NCBI GenBank assembly: GCA_965369325.1
Contig: CBDUQI010000053.1
Coordinates: 1 to 30,178, forward strand
DNA: 30,178 nucleotides
Source: CBDUQI01 sp965369325
Lineage (GTDB): Bacteria > Pseudomonadota > Gammaproteobacteria > Steroidobacterales > JBCBZW01
Direction: 5' to 3'
Part shown: positions 22,483 through 30,178 of the stretch, in pieces
How the letters are laid out: every line of letters begins with the position of its first letter
Position numbering within the stretch: the first letter of the stretch is position 1
Notes under the pieces: model-generated
Seen by the model: only the letters and a program-made list of their open reading frames with translations
What the model was told of the DNA's origin: nothing
Database searches by the model: none
Program-made: the position numbers and the translations under genes

Positions 22483-24564
22483 ATGACGGATGAAACCTTA
22501 CCGGCGGAAGCGGCCAGCACGGCCCCCTCCAGCATCTCTGAAGAGCAGTTTCTGAACTGGAAGCTGCATGAAGACAACGACGGCGTGCTGTGGCTGGGCG
22601 TAGATAAGCATCAGGCCAGCGCTAATGTGCTCTCTCGCGATGTGCTGATAGAAGCCGAACACATCCTCAGCAAGCTTGAAGTCAACCCGCCGCGGGGAGT
22701 TGTTATCTACTCTGCCAAAGAATCCGGGTTTATCGCAGGCGCGGACGTTAACGAATTCGCAACCCTTAGCACACCCGAGGAGGCCTACGAGGAGGTCAAG
22801 CGGGCACATGCGTTGTTGGACCGGCTGGAGAACCTGCCGTGCCCCACGGTCGCGATGATTGGCGGCTTTGCGCTGGGCGGTGGGCTGGAACTGGCGCTGG
22901 CCTGCGATTATCGCGTGATGGTACGCGACCCTAAACTCACACTGGGTTTCCCCGAGGTGCAACTAGGCATCCACCCGGGCTTTGGCGGCACCGTACGTTC
23001 TGTTCGCAAAGTCGGCGTACTGGCCGCGATGAGTATGATGCTGAGCGGACGCAACGTGCGTTACAAGGAAGCGCTCAAAACCGGGCTGATCGATCAGGCA
23101 GTACCCACCCGACATCTGGCCAGAGCGGCCAAGATAATGGCCGTAAAACCACCCAAAATTAGGCCGCGCAAACTGACACACCGGCTGATGGATGTGGCCC
23201 CGGTACGCGCCGCGATCGCCCGAATGTTGACCGCCCAGGTAGCAAAAAAGGCCAAGGCCAGCCACTTCCCTGCCCCGTACGCCATCATTGAGTTGTGGCG
23301 CAAATACGGCGGCGATGACAAGCAGACCATGCTCGATCAGGAAGCACGGTCGATCAGCGCCCTGGTATGCGGTAAGACCTCACGCAACCTTGTGCACGTG
23401 TTTCAGCTCCAGGAGCAGCTCAAGTCACTCGAGGGTGATGCCAGCTTTGAGGCCAAGCGCGTGCACGTGATCGGGGCAGGCATTATGGGCGGCGACATCG
23501 CCGCGTGGTGTGCCGGTCGCGGCGCCACGGTCACCCTGCAGGATCGCGCGCCCCAGTACATCGCACCGGCCATGGGCCGGGCACATAAGAGCTTCAACAA
23601 GCGCTACAAAGCTACGCGGGCGGTCCAGGAAGTGATGGATCGGCTGATCCCGGACGTAGACGGCAACGGTGTTGAGCAGGCCGACGTCATTATCGAGGCA
23701 ATCTTTGAGAACGTTGAGGCCAAACAGGCCCTGTATGCACAGATCGAACCGCGAATGAAGCCCGATGCAATCCTGGCAACCAACACCTCTAGCATTCGCC
23801 TTGAGGCACTGACCGAAGGCATGACCCGTCCCGACCGCCTGATCGGGCTGCACTTCTTTAACCCGGTCGCCATGTTGCCATTGGTGGAGGTAATCGGCGG
23901 TGCGGACACCGACCCGAAGATGCTCGCGCGAGGACGCAGCTTCGTCCATGCTATCTCCAAGCTGCCGTTGCCGTGTTCGAGCGCGCCCGGCTTCGTTGTG
24001 AACCGCGTGCTGATGCCCTATTTGATGGAGGCGTTCATCGCCGGTTCCGAGGGCATCCCGCTGGAGGTTATCGACAAAGCCGCCACCAACTTCGGCATGC
24101 CGATGGGGCCGGTGGAGCTCGCCGACACCGTCGGCCTGGACGTGTGCCTGTCGGTCTCCAGAGTATTCGCAGAGGAATTTTCGCTGCAGGTGCCGGATCG
24201 GCTGGTGAGCATGGTGGAGCAGAAAACGTTGGGCCGTAAGACCGGTGCCGGTTTTTATCAGTGGCGCAAGGGCAAGGCGGTGAAGAAGAAAGTCGGTGAC
24301 GATGTACCCGACGGCCTTACCGACCGCCTGATCATGCCGATGCTGAACGAGGCCGTCGCCTGTCTGCGCGAGCAAGTGGTTGCGGATGCGGATCTGCTGG
24401 ACGCCGGTGTGATTTTCGGCACCGGCTTTGCCCCATTTACCGGCGGGCCTCTGCGATACGCTAAGACCCGCGGCGTCGACAATGTGTTGGGTTCGTTGAA
24501 GGCGCTTGAAGGTGAGCATGGCGAGCGCTTCACGCCGGACGCCGGGTGGGTTGGGCTGCAGTAA
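22483..24564 (+). CDS. fadJ: Multifunctional enoyl-CoA hydratase / 3-hydroxyacyl-CoA dehydrogenase (FadJ type)
   Basis: 693 residues. The N-terminal crotonase domain (about 25-220) has the oxyanion-hole segment SGFIAGADV at 81-89, Glu136 (LGGGLELALACD) and Glu158 (LGFPEVQLG), both catalytic hydratase glutamates. A linker region 220-325 follows, then the NAD-binding domain with GAGIMGG at 331-337, NTSS at 434-437 and catalytic His457 in GLHFFNPV, and two C-terminal 3HCDH domains. It hydrates trans-2-enoyl-CoA and oxidises the L-3-hydroxyacyl-CoA for the thiolase encoded upstream; the two proteins normally form a complex. The thioesterase gene follows after 18 bases. Confidence 0.94.
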   Translation: MTDETLPAEAASTAPSSISEEQFLNWKLHEDNDGVLWLGVDKHQASANVLSRDVLIEAEHILSKLEVNPPRGVVIYSAKESGFIAGADVNEFATLSTPEEAYEEVKRAHALLDRLENLPCPTVAMIGGFALGGGLELALACDYRVMVRDPKLTLGFPEVQLGIHPGFGGTVRSVRKVGVLAAMSMMLSGRNVRYKEALKTGLIDQAVPTRHLARAAKIMAVKPPKIRPRKLTHRLMDVAPVRAAIARMLTAQVAKKAKASHFPAPYAIIELWRKYGGDDKQTMLDQEARSISALVCGKTSRNLVHVFQLQEQLKSLEGDASFEAKRVHVIGAGIMGGDIAAWCAGRGATVTLQDRAPQYIAPAMGRAHKSFNKRYKATRAVQEVMDRLIPDVDGNGVEQADVIIEAIFENVEAKQALYAQIEPRMKPDAILATNTSSIRLEALTEGMTRPDRLIGLHFFNPVAMLPLVEVIGGADTDPKMLARGRSFVHAISKLPLPCSSAPGFVVNRVLMPYLMEAFIAGSEGIPLEVIDKAATNFGMPMGPVELADTVGLDVCLSVSRVFAEEFSLQVPDRLVSMVEQKTLGRKTGAGFYQWRKGKAVKKKVGDDVPDGLTDRLIMPMLNEAVACLREQVVADADLLDAGVIFGTGFAPFTGGPLRYAKTRGVDNVLGSLKALEGEHGERFTPDAGWVGLQ

Positions 24565-24582
24565 CCGACCAGCACCCGCCAG

Positions 24583-25002
24583 ATGAGCATCAGCAGCGTG
24601 TTTCCTGACGGCATTGCCACGGTTCGCACCATGGCGATGCCGGCCGACGCCAACTGGCTGGGCGATATTTTTGGCGGCTGGCTGATGTCTCATGCCGATA
24701 TTGCCGGTGCGGTGCTCGCCTATCGCCGGGCGGCCGGCAAAGTCGTTACCGTAGCGGTTAACGACTTCCAGTTTATCCAGCCGGTTTATGTCGGCGATGT
24801 CGTGAGCTTTGTCAGTGCCTTACACGAGGTGGGAACTTCATCGCTCACGGTCAATATCGTGGTGTATGCTGAGCGTCCGGGGCACAATCCGTGCGATCAG
24901 ATTCGCGTCGCCACCGCGCAAATTACCTACGTGCACGTGGGTGAAGACCGCCGGCCACGCCCGATACCAGCAACCTCGCCAGATATGCATTGCGATTTGT
25001 GA
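24583..25002 (+). CDS. Acyl-CoA thioesterase, YciA-like hot-dog protein
   Basis: 139 residues. Characteristic motif NWLGDIFGGWLMSHADIAGA at 24-43, with Asp39 as the probable catalytic residue of YciA/acyl-CoA hydrolase-type enzymes; then 'VTVAVNDFQFIQPVYVGDVV', the second conserved strand pair of the family. It hydrolyses acyl-CoA to free acid and CoA in the cytoplasm. Directly behind fadJ (18-base gap), which suggests it relieves CoA trapping or removes dead-end acyl-CoA during beta-oxidation. No strong ribosome binding site before the ATG, so translation may depend on coupling to fadJ. Confidence 0.9.
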   Translation: MSISSVFPDGIATVRTMAMPADANWLGDIFGGWLMSHADIAGAVLAYRRAAGKVVTVAVNDFQFIQPVYVGDVVSFVSALHEVGTSSLTVNIVVYAERPGHNPCDQIRVATAQITYVHVGEDRRPRPIPATSPDMHCDL

Positions 25003-25186
25003 ACCAGGTCCCAGTTTTCCGTCGTCGACCGGCAAATGGATGGACGGCAAAGCGTGAACCAGCGGGTCTAACGAACTACAGCACCATGTTATTGTCGCAC
25101 AATGCTGTAGATACGCTGTTTCAGGTGCATAGGACGCCTCCCTGTGTTGCACCCGTAGAATTCCCAAGGAGCCCTACAGCACTCAT

Positions 25187-26260
25187 ATGAGCCAAGACCA
25201 CGCGACAACACAACAATTAAAATTATTCTCCCCGCTCGATGGGCTGAAGCGGGAGAATCTCGGCGCGATGATCCGCAAAGCGGTGGTCGAGGAGTTTGTC
25301 GGTGGGCGGTATTTGTTCAAAAGCGGCAAGCGCGACAGACGCACCTTCTTCCTTCTGGAGGGTGAGGTCGAACTGCTGAATCAGGACAAGTTGGTACGCG
25401 TTATCCGCGCCGGCACGCCTGAGGCCCGCCACGCGCTGGCACCCGTGCTACCGCGGCGATTGTCCGCGCGCTGTCGCGGCGATGTGAAGTGCATCAGCAT
25501 CGATAGCGATCTGCTGGATGTCATGCTGACCTGGGATCAAACCGGGTCGTACGAGGTTAACGACTTAAGAAAAGCCGCCACCGAGGAACCCGATGCAGAC
25601 GACTGGATGACCATGATGCTGCAGAACAAGGCCTTCCATAAAATTCCGCCAGCGAACCTGCAGGCGGTGTTCATGCGGATGGAGCGCATCCATCAACGCC
25701 AGGGTAAGGTGGTGATCAAGCAGGGTGAGCCCGGCGATTTTTTCTACGTGCTGATTGAGGGCACGGCGCAGGTGATTCGCGAGACGCCAATGCGCGACGG
25801 TAAAGGCCTCAAGCTGGCCGAGATTAAACCCGGCGACACGTTTGGGGAAGAGGCTCTGATCAGCGGTGCCAAGCGCAACGCAACCATCACTATGCTTAGC
25901 GACGGTGCGCTGATGCGTCTGGGTAAAGACGATTTTCAAAAACTGCTGAACGAGCCCATGTTGAGCTGGGTGGGTTATGAGCATGCCCGCCGGATCGTTA
26001 CCGACGGCGGTAGCTGGCTGGACGTACGGCTGCCTGCAGAATTTCAGCGCGGCAGCGAAGACGACGCACTGAATATTCCGCTGTACTTTATCCGCTTCAA
26101 AATGCATCAGCTCGATAAGAAAACCCGTTACGTCGTGTGTTGTGACACCACCCGACGCAGCTCTGCCGCCGCCTACATCCTGTGCGAGAACGGCTATGAT
26201 GCCTATGTTCTAAAGGGTGGTTTGGCGATGGATACGGATACGACAGCTAAGACCGCCTGA
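25187..26260 (+). CDS. Tandem cyclic-nucleotide-binding domains fused to a rhodanese domain
   Basis: 357 residues. Region 14-125 is a degenerate cNMP-binding barrel: the hydrophobic pattern of the fold is there (GRYLFKSG, FFLLEGEVELL) but no FGE phosphate-binding cassette. Region 147-258 is an intact-looking second one: KQGEPGDFFYVLIEGTAQV, then PGDTFGEEALISGAKRNATI at 215-234. Region 270-347 is a rhodanese domain, WLDVRLPAEF and the active-site loop C319-DTTRRS. It presumably couples a nucleotide signal to persulfide or sulfur handling; neither ligand nor substrate can be read. AAGGAG ends about 15 bases upstream of the ATG, farther than usual, and no other start fits better. No helix-turn-helix, so not a CRP-type regulator. 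Confidence 0.85.
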   Translation: MSQDHATTQQLKLFSPLDGLKRENLGAMIRKAVVEEFVGGRYLFKSGKRDRRTFFLLEGEVELLNQDKLVRVIRAGTPEARHALAPVLPRRLSARCRGDVKCISIDSDLLDVMLTWDQTGSYEVNDLRKAATEEPDADDWMTMMLQNKAFHKIPPANLQAVFMRMERIHQRQGKVVIKQGEPGDFFYVLIEGTAQVIRETPMRDGKGLKLAEIKPGDTFGEEALISGAKRNATITMLSDGALMRLGKDDFQKLLNEPMLSWVGYEHARRIVTDGGSWLDVRLPAEFQRGSEDDALNIPLYFIRFKMHQLDKKTRYVVCCDTTRRSSAAAYILCENGYDAYVLKGGLAMDTDTTAKTA

Positions 26261-26262
26261 GG

Positions 26263-26283
26263 TTGCGCCGCGAACCGGCGCAA
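26263..26283. terminator. Hairpin behind the cNMP-rhodanese gene, possible bidirectional terminator
   Basis: TTGCGCC, 7-base loop, GGCGCAA: perfect 7-bp stem starting 2 bases after the stop codon and lying between convergent genes (pilZ ends at 26323). No T-tract follows on either strand, so termination would be weak or Rho-aided. Confidence 0.4.
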
Positions 26284-26322
26284 GACCTGCCTCGAGACTA
26301 ACGAGGGCAACCCAGTACAGGC

Positions 26323-26661
26323 TCACATGGTATGGGTGGGTTTGTCTCCGCCCAGAGCGCCAGCCAGGTAGTTCTCGATCTTGCGCTGGGTGTTGCCCCG
26401 ATCCTGATCGCTGAACTGAACGCCAATGCCCGCGGTGCGTTTACCCTGTGCGCCTTTCGGGGTCATCCATACGACCCGCCCGGCCACCGGCAGTTTCTCC
26501 CGCTCTTCCATCAGATTTAGCAGCATGAATACCTCATCGCCCAGCCGATAACTGCTGTTGGTGGGGATGAACAGGCCACCATTTTCGATAAACGGCATGT
26601 AGGCAAGGTACAGCGCGCTCTTGTCCTTGATGGTCAGTGTGAGTAGTCCCGGTTTACTCAT
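26323..26661 (-). CDS. pilZ: PilZ, type IV pilus biogenesis protein
   Basis: 112 residues, close in sequence and length to PilZ of pseudomonads: 'PGLLTLTIKDKSALYLAYMP' near the N-terminus, GGLFIPT, 'GDEVFMLLNLMEE', PVAGRVVWMTPKGAQG, GIGVQF. PilZ acts in the cytoplasm on PilB/FimX for pilus extension. The RxxxR loop that binds cyclic di-GMP in most PilZ-domain proteins is not visible, as in the founding PilZ, which does not bind the nucleotide. It lies 174 bases behind holB on the same strand, in the conserved pabC-mltG-tmk-holB-pilZ order; the gap (with a run of eight G at 26819-26826) may hold its own promoter. Confidence 0.93.
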   Translation of the reverse strand: MSKPGLLTLTIKDKSALYLAYMPFIENGGLFIPTNSSYRLGDEVFMLLNLMEEREKLPVAGRVVWMTPKGAQGKRTAGIGVQFSDQDRGNTQRKIENYLAGALGGDKPTHTM

Positions 26662-26835
26662 CCGTCATTTTCCGCATAGGTTTTCCTCGAAGCAGCCTAG
26701 CTGCCCTGCTCAGCGTTGACGCGGGCATATTATGCACTTTCCACACAAATAACTGCGGCCCGGTCATAATTATGGCCTTCAAATTTACCTCGGGCCAGAC
26801 CCTGAGCGGAACAAGCACGGGGGGGGCGAGGAGAG

Positions 26836-27900
26836 TTAACCGGCGCGACCACGATGAGCGCGACGCGGCGCCGTCACACGGGCCCAGCCGATCAACACAG
26901 ATTCGCACACCAACAAGGGGTTGGCCTGCCCCAACAACAGTTCGCAGGATTGCCCAAGTTCGGCCAGATAGTCACTTAAATCGGCAGCACTCACGTCCTG
27001 CAGGCGTTTGCGCAACGCCTCGCTGGCAATCGCCCCGCTGCCGGAATGCCCAGGTGCCGCACGGGCACGCAGTACGTCCAGCACGATGTGTTGCAGGCTG
27101 GCCAGAACAGCGCCTGGGTCCTGCGCGGCCCAGCGCTTAGCCAGCCCGATCGGCTCTGCGCGGCGACTGGCAAGACCGATAAGATCTCTCGTGATCTCCC
27201 CGTTCAAGTTGGTATCCGGCGCCTTCCCCGCGGCCAATGCAGCTAACGGTGCACCTCCCGCGGCGCTGAGAATCGGTACCCAGGCCTTATCCGGTTCCCG
27301 CTGGTTCAGCCAGCTCAACGCGTCCTCACGTGTGGGTGGCTGCACCTTAATCTGTTGACACCGGCTGCGCACGGTTGGCATCAAGCGCGAGGCGCGATCA
27401 CTGATCAACACGATCAACGTATTTTGGGTGGGCTCTTCCAATGTCTTGAGTAGACTGTTCGCCGCATTCACCGTCATCGCCTCCGCTGGCCACACCAGCG
27501 CCACGGTCGCCCCGCCGGCATGGCTCTGGAACCCTAAAGCACGCGTCAGCTCACGCACCTGATCCACCGAGATAGTGCGTTTGTCCGGTTCCGGGCAAAT
27601 CAAATGGAGATCGGGGTGATTGCCAACAGCATGCAACTGGCAACCCCGGCACTTACCACACGGACTCTGCGTGTCGGTCTTGGTACACAACGACAGCGCC
27701 GCCAGCGCCCGCACCATCGACTGCTTACCGAGCCCGGGTGCTCCATGCACCAGTAGCGCATGCGCCAGTCGATCCGAGCGACGTGCCTCCAGCAGGCGGG
27801 CCCATGGTTCCTGCAACCACGGCACCTGCGCCAGCGGGACGTCAATCGCGGGTATTGCAGGTGGTGCAGCAGCAGCCGATTTGGTTTTGCGCTTAGCCAT
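26836..27900 (-). CDS. holB: DNA polymerase III subunit delta'
   Basis: 354 residues from ATG 27900 (MAKRKTK). The open frame extends to 27981, but that part overlaps tmk in another frame; the ATG at 27900 overlaps the tmk stop by only 8 bases, a typical operon junction. Delta' is a clamp-loader subunit of the replicase. Visible: P-loop-like GAPGLGKQ at 53-60 (better preserved than in E. coli delta'), four zinc-site cysteines (Cys72, 81, 84, 87; SPCGKCRGCQLH), 'NSLLKTLEEPTQ' at 148-159, and the SRC motif at 179-181. The first 25 residues, Ala/Lys/Pro-rich, are longer than usual. Confidence 0.93.
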   Translation of the reverse strand: MAKRKTKSAAAAPPAIPAIDVPLAQVPWLQEPWARLLEARRSDRLAHALLVHGAPGLGKQSMVRALAALSLCTKTDTQSPCGKCRGCQLHAVGNHPDLHLICPEPDKRTISVDQVRELTRALGFQSHAGGATVALVWPAEAMTVNAANSLLKTLEEPTQNTLIVLISDRASRLMPTVRSRCQQIKVQPPTREDALSWLNQREPDKAWVPILSAAGGAPLAALAAGKAPDTNLNGEITRDLIGLASRRAEPIGLAKRWAAQDPGAVLASLQHIVLDVLRARAAPGHSGSGAIASEALRKRLQDVSAADLSDYLAELGQSCELLLGQANPLLVCESVLIGWARVTAPRRAHRGRAG

Positions 27901-28531
27901 TGCCCTTCCATGTTTCGAGCAACGGCGCCAAGCATCCGTCGATCGCCGTTTGCACGGCCTCAATGTCGCCGCTGGCGTCAATCACCGCCACGCGGTCCGA
28001 ATGCTCAGCGGCGTGATCCAGATAGCTCTGGCGTACGCGGGTAAAAAACTGCGAGCGTTCACGTTCAAATCGATCCGCCGCGCCGCGCTGCCTTGCCCGC
28101 CGTAAGCCTGTGCCAACAGGCGCATCCAACAACAACGTCAAATCCGGCCAAGTATCTTTGTGCACCCAGTCGGCCAGCGTCAGAATTGTAGACTCGCATA
28201 GCCCGCGCCCACCGCCCTGATAGGCAAGCGTTGCATCGGTAAATCGATCGCACACCACCCAAGTACCTTCATCCAGCGTCCGGCGAATATGATTGTCCAC
28301 GTGTATCGCCCGCGCCGCGAACATCAGCAGCAACTCGGCCATCGGTGGCATCGGCTCCTCGTCCTGGTGCAGCAACAGGTCTCTTACCTGTTCGGCCAGC
28401 GGCGTGCCGCCGGGCTCGCGCGTACTTATCACTTCAATACCGCGCTCGCGGATGCGCTCGCACACATGATCAACGTTGGTACTTTTGCCAACGCCCTCGA
28501 TGCCCTCGAGCGTGATAAACCTGCCTCTCAT
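27893..28531 (-). CDS. tmk: Thymidylate kinase
   Basis: 212 residues, standard length. It phosphorylates dTMP to dTDP with ATP. P-loop GIEGVGKST at 10-18, REPGGT at 38-43, DRF at 95-97, YQGGGRGL at 104-111, and an Arg-rich lid (RRARQRGAADRFE) of the E. coli-like type II. It ends 8 bases inside holB and starts 45 bases after the mltG stop. Confidence 0.96.
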   Translation of the reverse strand: MRGRFITLEGIEGVGKSTNVDHVCERIRERGIEVISTREPGGTPLAEQVRDLLLHQDEEPMPPMAELLLMFAARAIHVDNHIRRTLDEGTWVVCDRFTDATLAYQGGGRGLCESTILTLADWVHKDTWPDLTLLLDAPVGTGLRRARQRGAADRFERERSQFFTRVRQSYLDHAAEHSDRVAVIDASGDIEAVQTAIDGCLAPLLETWKGNG

Positions 28532-28576
28532 ACGCTTTGCGTCTCTTGATTGTGGGGCCGCGTGGCCAGTGCGCCA

Positions 28577-29611
28577 CTAAGGCGTAGCACTGCTCTTTGG
28601 CTTACGCGGACCGCGCAGATAGCGTTTAACCGCTGCCTCATGCTCGGCCAACGAGTCGGAAAAATAGTGGCTGCCATCGCCCTCGGGCGAGGCGACGAAG
28701 TACAGCGAGGTGCCCGCGGCCGGCTGCATAACAGCGGCCAGTGCGCCATCACCGGCCAGTGCGATCGGGGTGGGTGGCAAACCGCCTCGGGTATAGGTGT
28801 TGAATGGCGTATCGGTGCGCAAATCGCGGGTGCGGATATCGCCATCGTAGGCCTCACCTAATCCGTAAATGACGGTTGGATCGCTTTGCAGGCGCATACC
28901 AATCTGCATACGTCGCACAAACACCCCAGCGATCGTAGGTCGCTCCGACGCCTCACCCGTTTCGCGCTCCACGATTGACGCCAAAATCAGCGCTTCATAC
29001 GGCGTGTCAAACGGCAGTCCCTCAGCCCGAGTATCCCAGTGATGCTGCAGACGCTGCATCAACGTCAGGTTAGCTCTGCGTAGCAGCGCCGCATCGGTGG
29101 TGCCGCGCGCGAACTTGTAAGTATCCGGGTACAACCGCCCCTCCGGGTGCTCACCCGGTAAGCCCATCGCCTGCATCACCTGTGCGCCATCACGTTCTTC
29201 GAGCGTGACCGCGATGGCCTCATGCGCCTGTATCGCCGCAAGCGCCTGCGCGAAAGTCCAGCCTTCGATCAACGCTACCTGGTGCAAAAAGACGTCACCA
29301 TCCACCAACTTGCTTAACAACTCGCGTGGGGTCAGTCCCGGATCCAGTTGGTACTCCCCGGCCTTGATCCGTCCGGCAAGATCGACCGCGCGCGCGTACA
29401 ACGCCAGCACTCGCGGATGTGCTAACCATCCGCGTTCATGCAAATCCTCACCCAGTACCGAGAACGCGCGACCGGCGGGCACCTCCAGCATCTGCGTCTG
29501 CGTCAACGGCATGGGCGTATCCAGCCAGTCGTTGGCCCAACCCAACGTTGCGGCAACGCCCACGGCACCAAGCAGTACGAATACAATCAGCGCAAGCAGA
29601 AATTTTTTCAT
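28577..29611 (-). CDS. mltG: Endolytic murein transglycosylase MltG (YceG)
   Basis: 344 residues. A single N-terminal membrane anchor (about 3-24, after MKK), a LysM-like region (about 40-110), then the catalytic YceG domain: LYPDTYKF at 160-167, Glu215 in ASIVERETG (matching the catalytic glutamate of E. coli MltG), 'RLQSDPTVIYGLG' and 'TPFNTYTRGGLPPTPI'. It cuts nascent glycan strands in the inner-membrane periplasmic face and sets chain length. Its ATG overlaps the pabC stop by four bases (ATGA), so it is translationally coupled. Confidence 0.96.
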   Translation of the reverse strand: MKKFLLALIVFVLLGAVGVAATLGWANDWLDTPMPLTQTQMLEVPAGRAFSVLGEDLHERGWLAHPRVLALYARAVDLAGRIKAGEYQLDPGLTPRELLSKLVDGDVFLHQVALIEGWTFAQALAAIQAHEAIAVTLEERDGAQVMQAMGLPGEHPEGRLYPDTYKFARGTTDAALLRRANLTLMQRLQHHWDTRAEGLPFDTPYEALILASIVERETGEASERPTIAGVFVRRMQIGMRLQSDPTVIYGLGEAYDGDIRTRDLRTDTPFNTYTRGGLPPTPIALAGDGALAAVMQPAAGTSLYFVASPEGDGSHYFSDSLAEHEAAVKRYLRGPRKPKSSATP

Positions 29612-30178
29612 AGGGCGCAGAACTCTCGTAATTGCTGGCGCAAACGGCGGGCCACATCACGCCGCGTATATGTGTGGGAGCCCAGCCGGGTCACACTACG
29701 CAGGCCGTGCACCGCGTTACTCAACATTACCTCATCACAGCGCACGAGATCATCTGGCGTTAGCGTAACGGCCGGCGATACGCGTAAACCAATCTGCGCG
29801 GCGCAAGCCATCACGGCGCGACGCATCACCCCGGCAACGCCCGCATTGCGGACACTGGGTGTTTGTAAGACCTCGCCCTGGACGGCGATAACATTTGCGG
29901 CCGTGGCACATACCACATGCCCCTGCGTATCGAGCATCAAGCCTTCATCGCAACCTTTCTGATCATCCTCCAGCGAATGCCACTCGTTCTGTGCCATCAC
30001 CTGCTCCAGGCGGTTAAGATGTTTAATGCCTGCCAGGGCCGGGTTCATCCCCAGGCGGGTCTCGCATATACGCACCCGCAGTGCTGAGTCTTCACCAAAG
30101 CCGGGAGACAGCGCATGTTGAAAAACCCTCACTCGGGCCGCCGGCAGGGCGCCAGCAGGTTGAGCACTCGGTGGAGCA
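29608..30178 (-). CDS. pabC: 4-amino-4-deoxychorismate lyase, 5' end cut by window edge
   Basis: The frame is open to the right edge, so only the C-terminal about 190 residues are visible; the GTG at 30132 is internal. PabC splits 4-amino-4-deoxychorismate into 4-aminobenzoate and pyruvate for folate synthesis, using PLP. The motif AGIKHLNRLEQV carries the lysine expected to bind PLP in this fold-type IV family, followed by 'EGLMLDTQGHVV', ATAANVIAV, LQTPSV, GVAGVMRR and EVMLSNAVHGL, in the family's order. One unusual point is CATAAN where many members have TECCAAN-like text. First gene visible of the pabC-mltG-tmk-holB-pilZ cluster. Confidence 0.9.
   Translation of the reverse strand, partial: APPSAQPAGALPAARVRVFQHALSPGFGEDSALRVRICETRLGMNPALAGIKHLNRLEQVMAQNEWHSLEDDQKGCDEGLMLDTQGHVVCATAANVIAVQGEVLQTPSVRNAGVAGVMRRAVMACAAQIGLRVSPAVTLTPDDLVRCDEVMLSNAVHGLRSVTRLGSHTYTRRDVARRLRQQLREFCAL

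Noticed and set aside
23425..24693. 422-codon minus-strand frame antisense to fadJ
   Set aside because: Shadow of the high-GC fadJ coding frame; no domain and no start signal.
27901..27981. 27-residue extension of HolB
   Set aside because: It lies wholly within tmk in another frame; ATG 27900 gives the usual short tmk-holB overlap.

Overview
The window looks like the chromosome of a GC-rich gammaproteobacterium. The right end carries pabC-mltG-tmk-holB-pilZ on the minus strand, the order seen around pilZ in pseudomonads and related Gammaproteobacteria. The proteins for glutamate synthase (GltB/GltD), anaerobic-type beta-oxidation (FadI/FadJ) and PilZ all read as gammaproteobacterial. No rRNA, tRNA, CRISPR array or intact transposase was seen.

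Layout. (1) 1-706: 3' part of a DAHP/KDO8P-synthase-fold protein that has lost metal-ligand positions. (2) About 707-5869: an accessory island of lower GC, with long non-coding stretches. It holds a relic of a tyrosine recombinase, a pentapeptide-repeat/TIR protein on the plus strand, and a tight three-gene minus-strand cassette: an unknown 407-residue protein, a lytic-transglycosylase-like protein and a small three-helix membrane protein. A pair of imperfect direct repeats flanks the TIR gene and a pair of imperfect inverted repeats flanks the three-gene cassette. (3) 5870-11832: gltBD on the minus strand. (4) 12184-13809: a zinc-ribbon membrane protein overlapping a hot-dog thioesterase, convergent with an SDR oxidoreductase. 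(5) 14114-20068: a plus-strand operon of a membrane histidine kinase whose H-box histidine is glutamine, an 859-residue protein with receiver-like domains at both ends of a very long disordered linker, and a TonB-C-terminal protein with a helical-repeat body; an endonuclease/exonuclease/phosphatase-family gene follows. (6) 21169-25002: fadI, fadJ and a YciA-like acyl-CoA thioesterase, then a cNMP/cNMP/rhodanese protein. (7) 26323-30178: pilZ, holB, tmk, mltG and pabC (cut by the right edge).

How the parts work together. gltBD makes glutamate from glutamine and 2-oxoglutarate. fadI-fadJ-thioesterase is a fatty-acid degradation/CoA-recycling module. pabC-mltG-tmk-holB-pilZ is a conserved housekeeping cluster for folate, cell wall, dTMP, replication and type IV pili. 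The parts most likely to hold something undescribed are the island (TIR protein and SLT-like/membrane-protein cassette) and the kinase-like/double-receiver/TonB-like operon, whose phosphorelay cannot run in the usual way because the phospho-accepting histidine is missing. All functional statements rest on motifs read by eye; no database search was possible.
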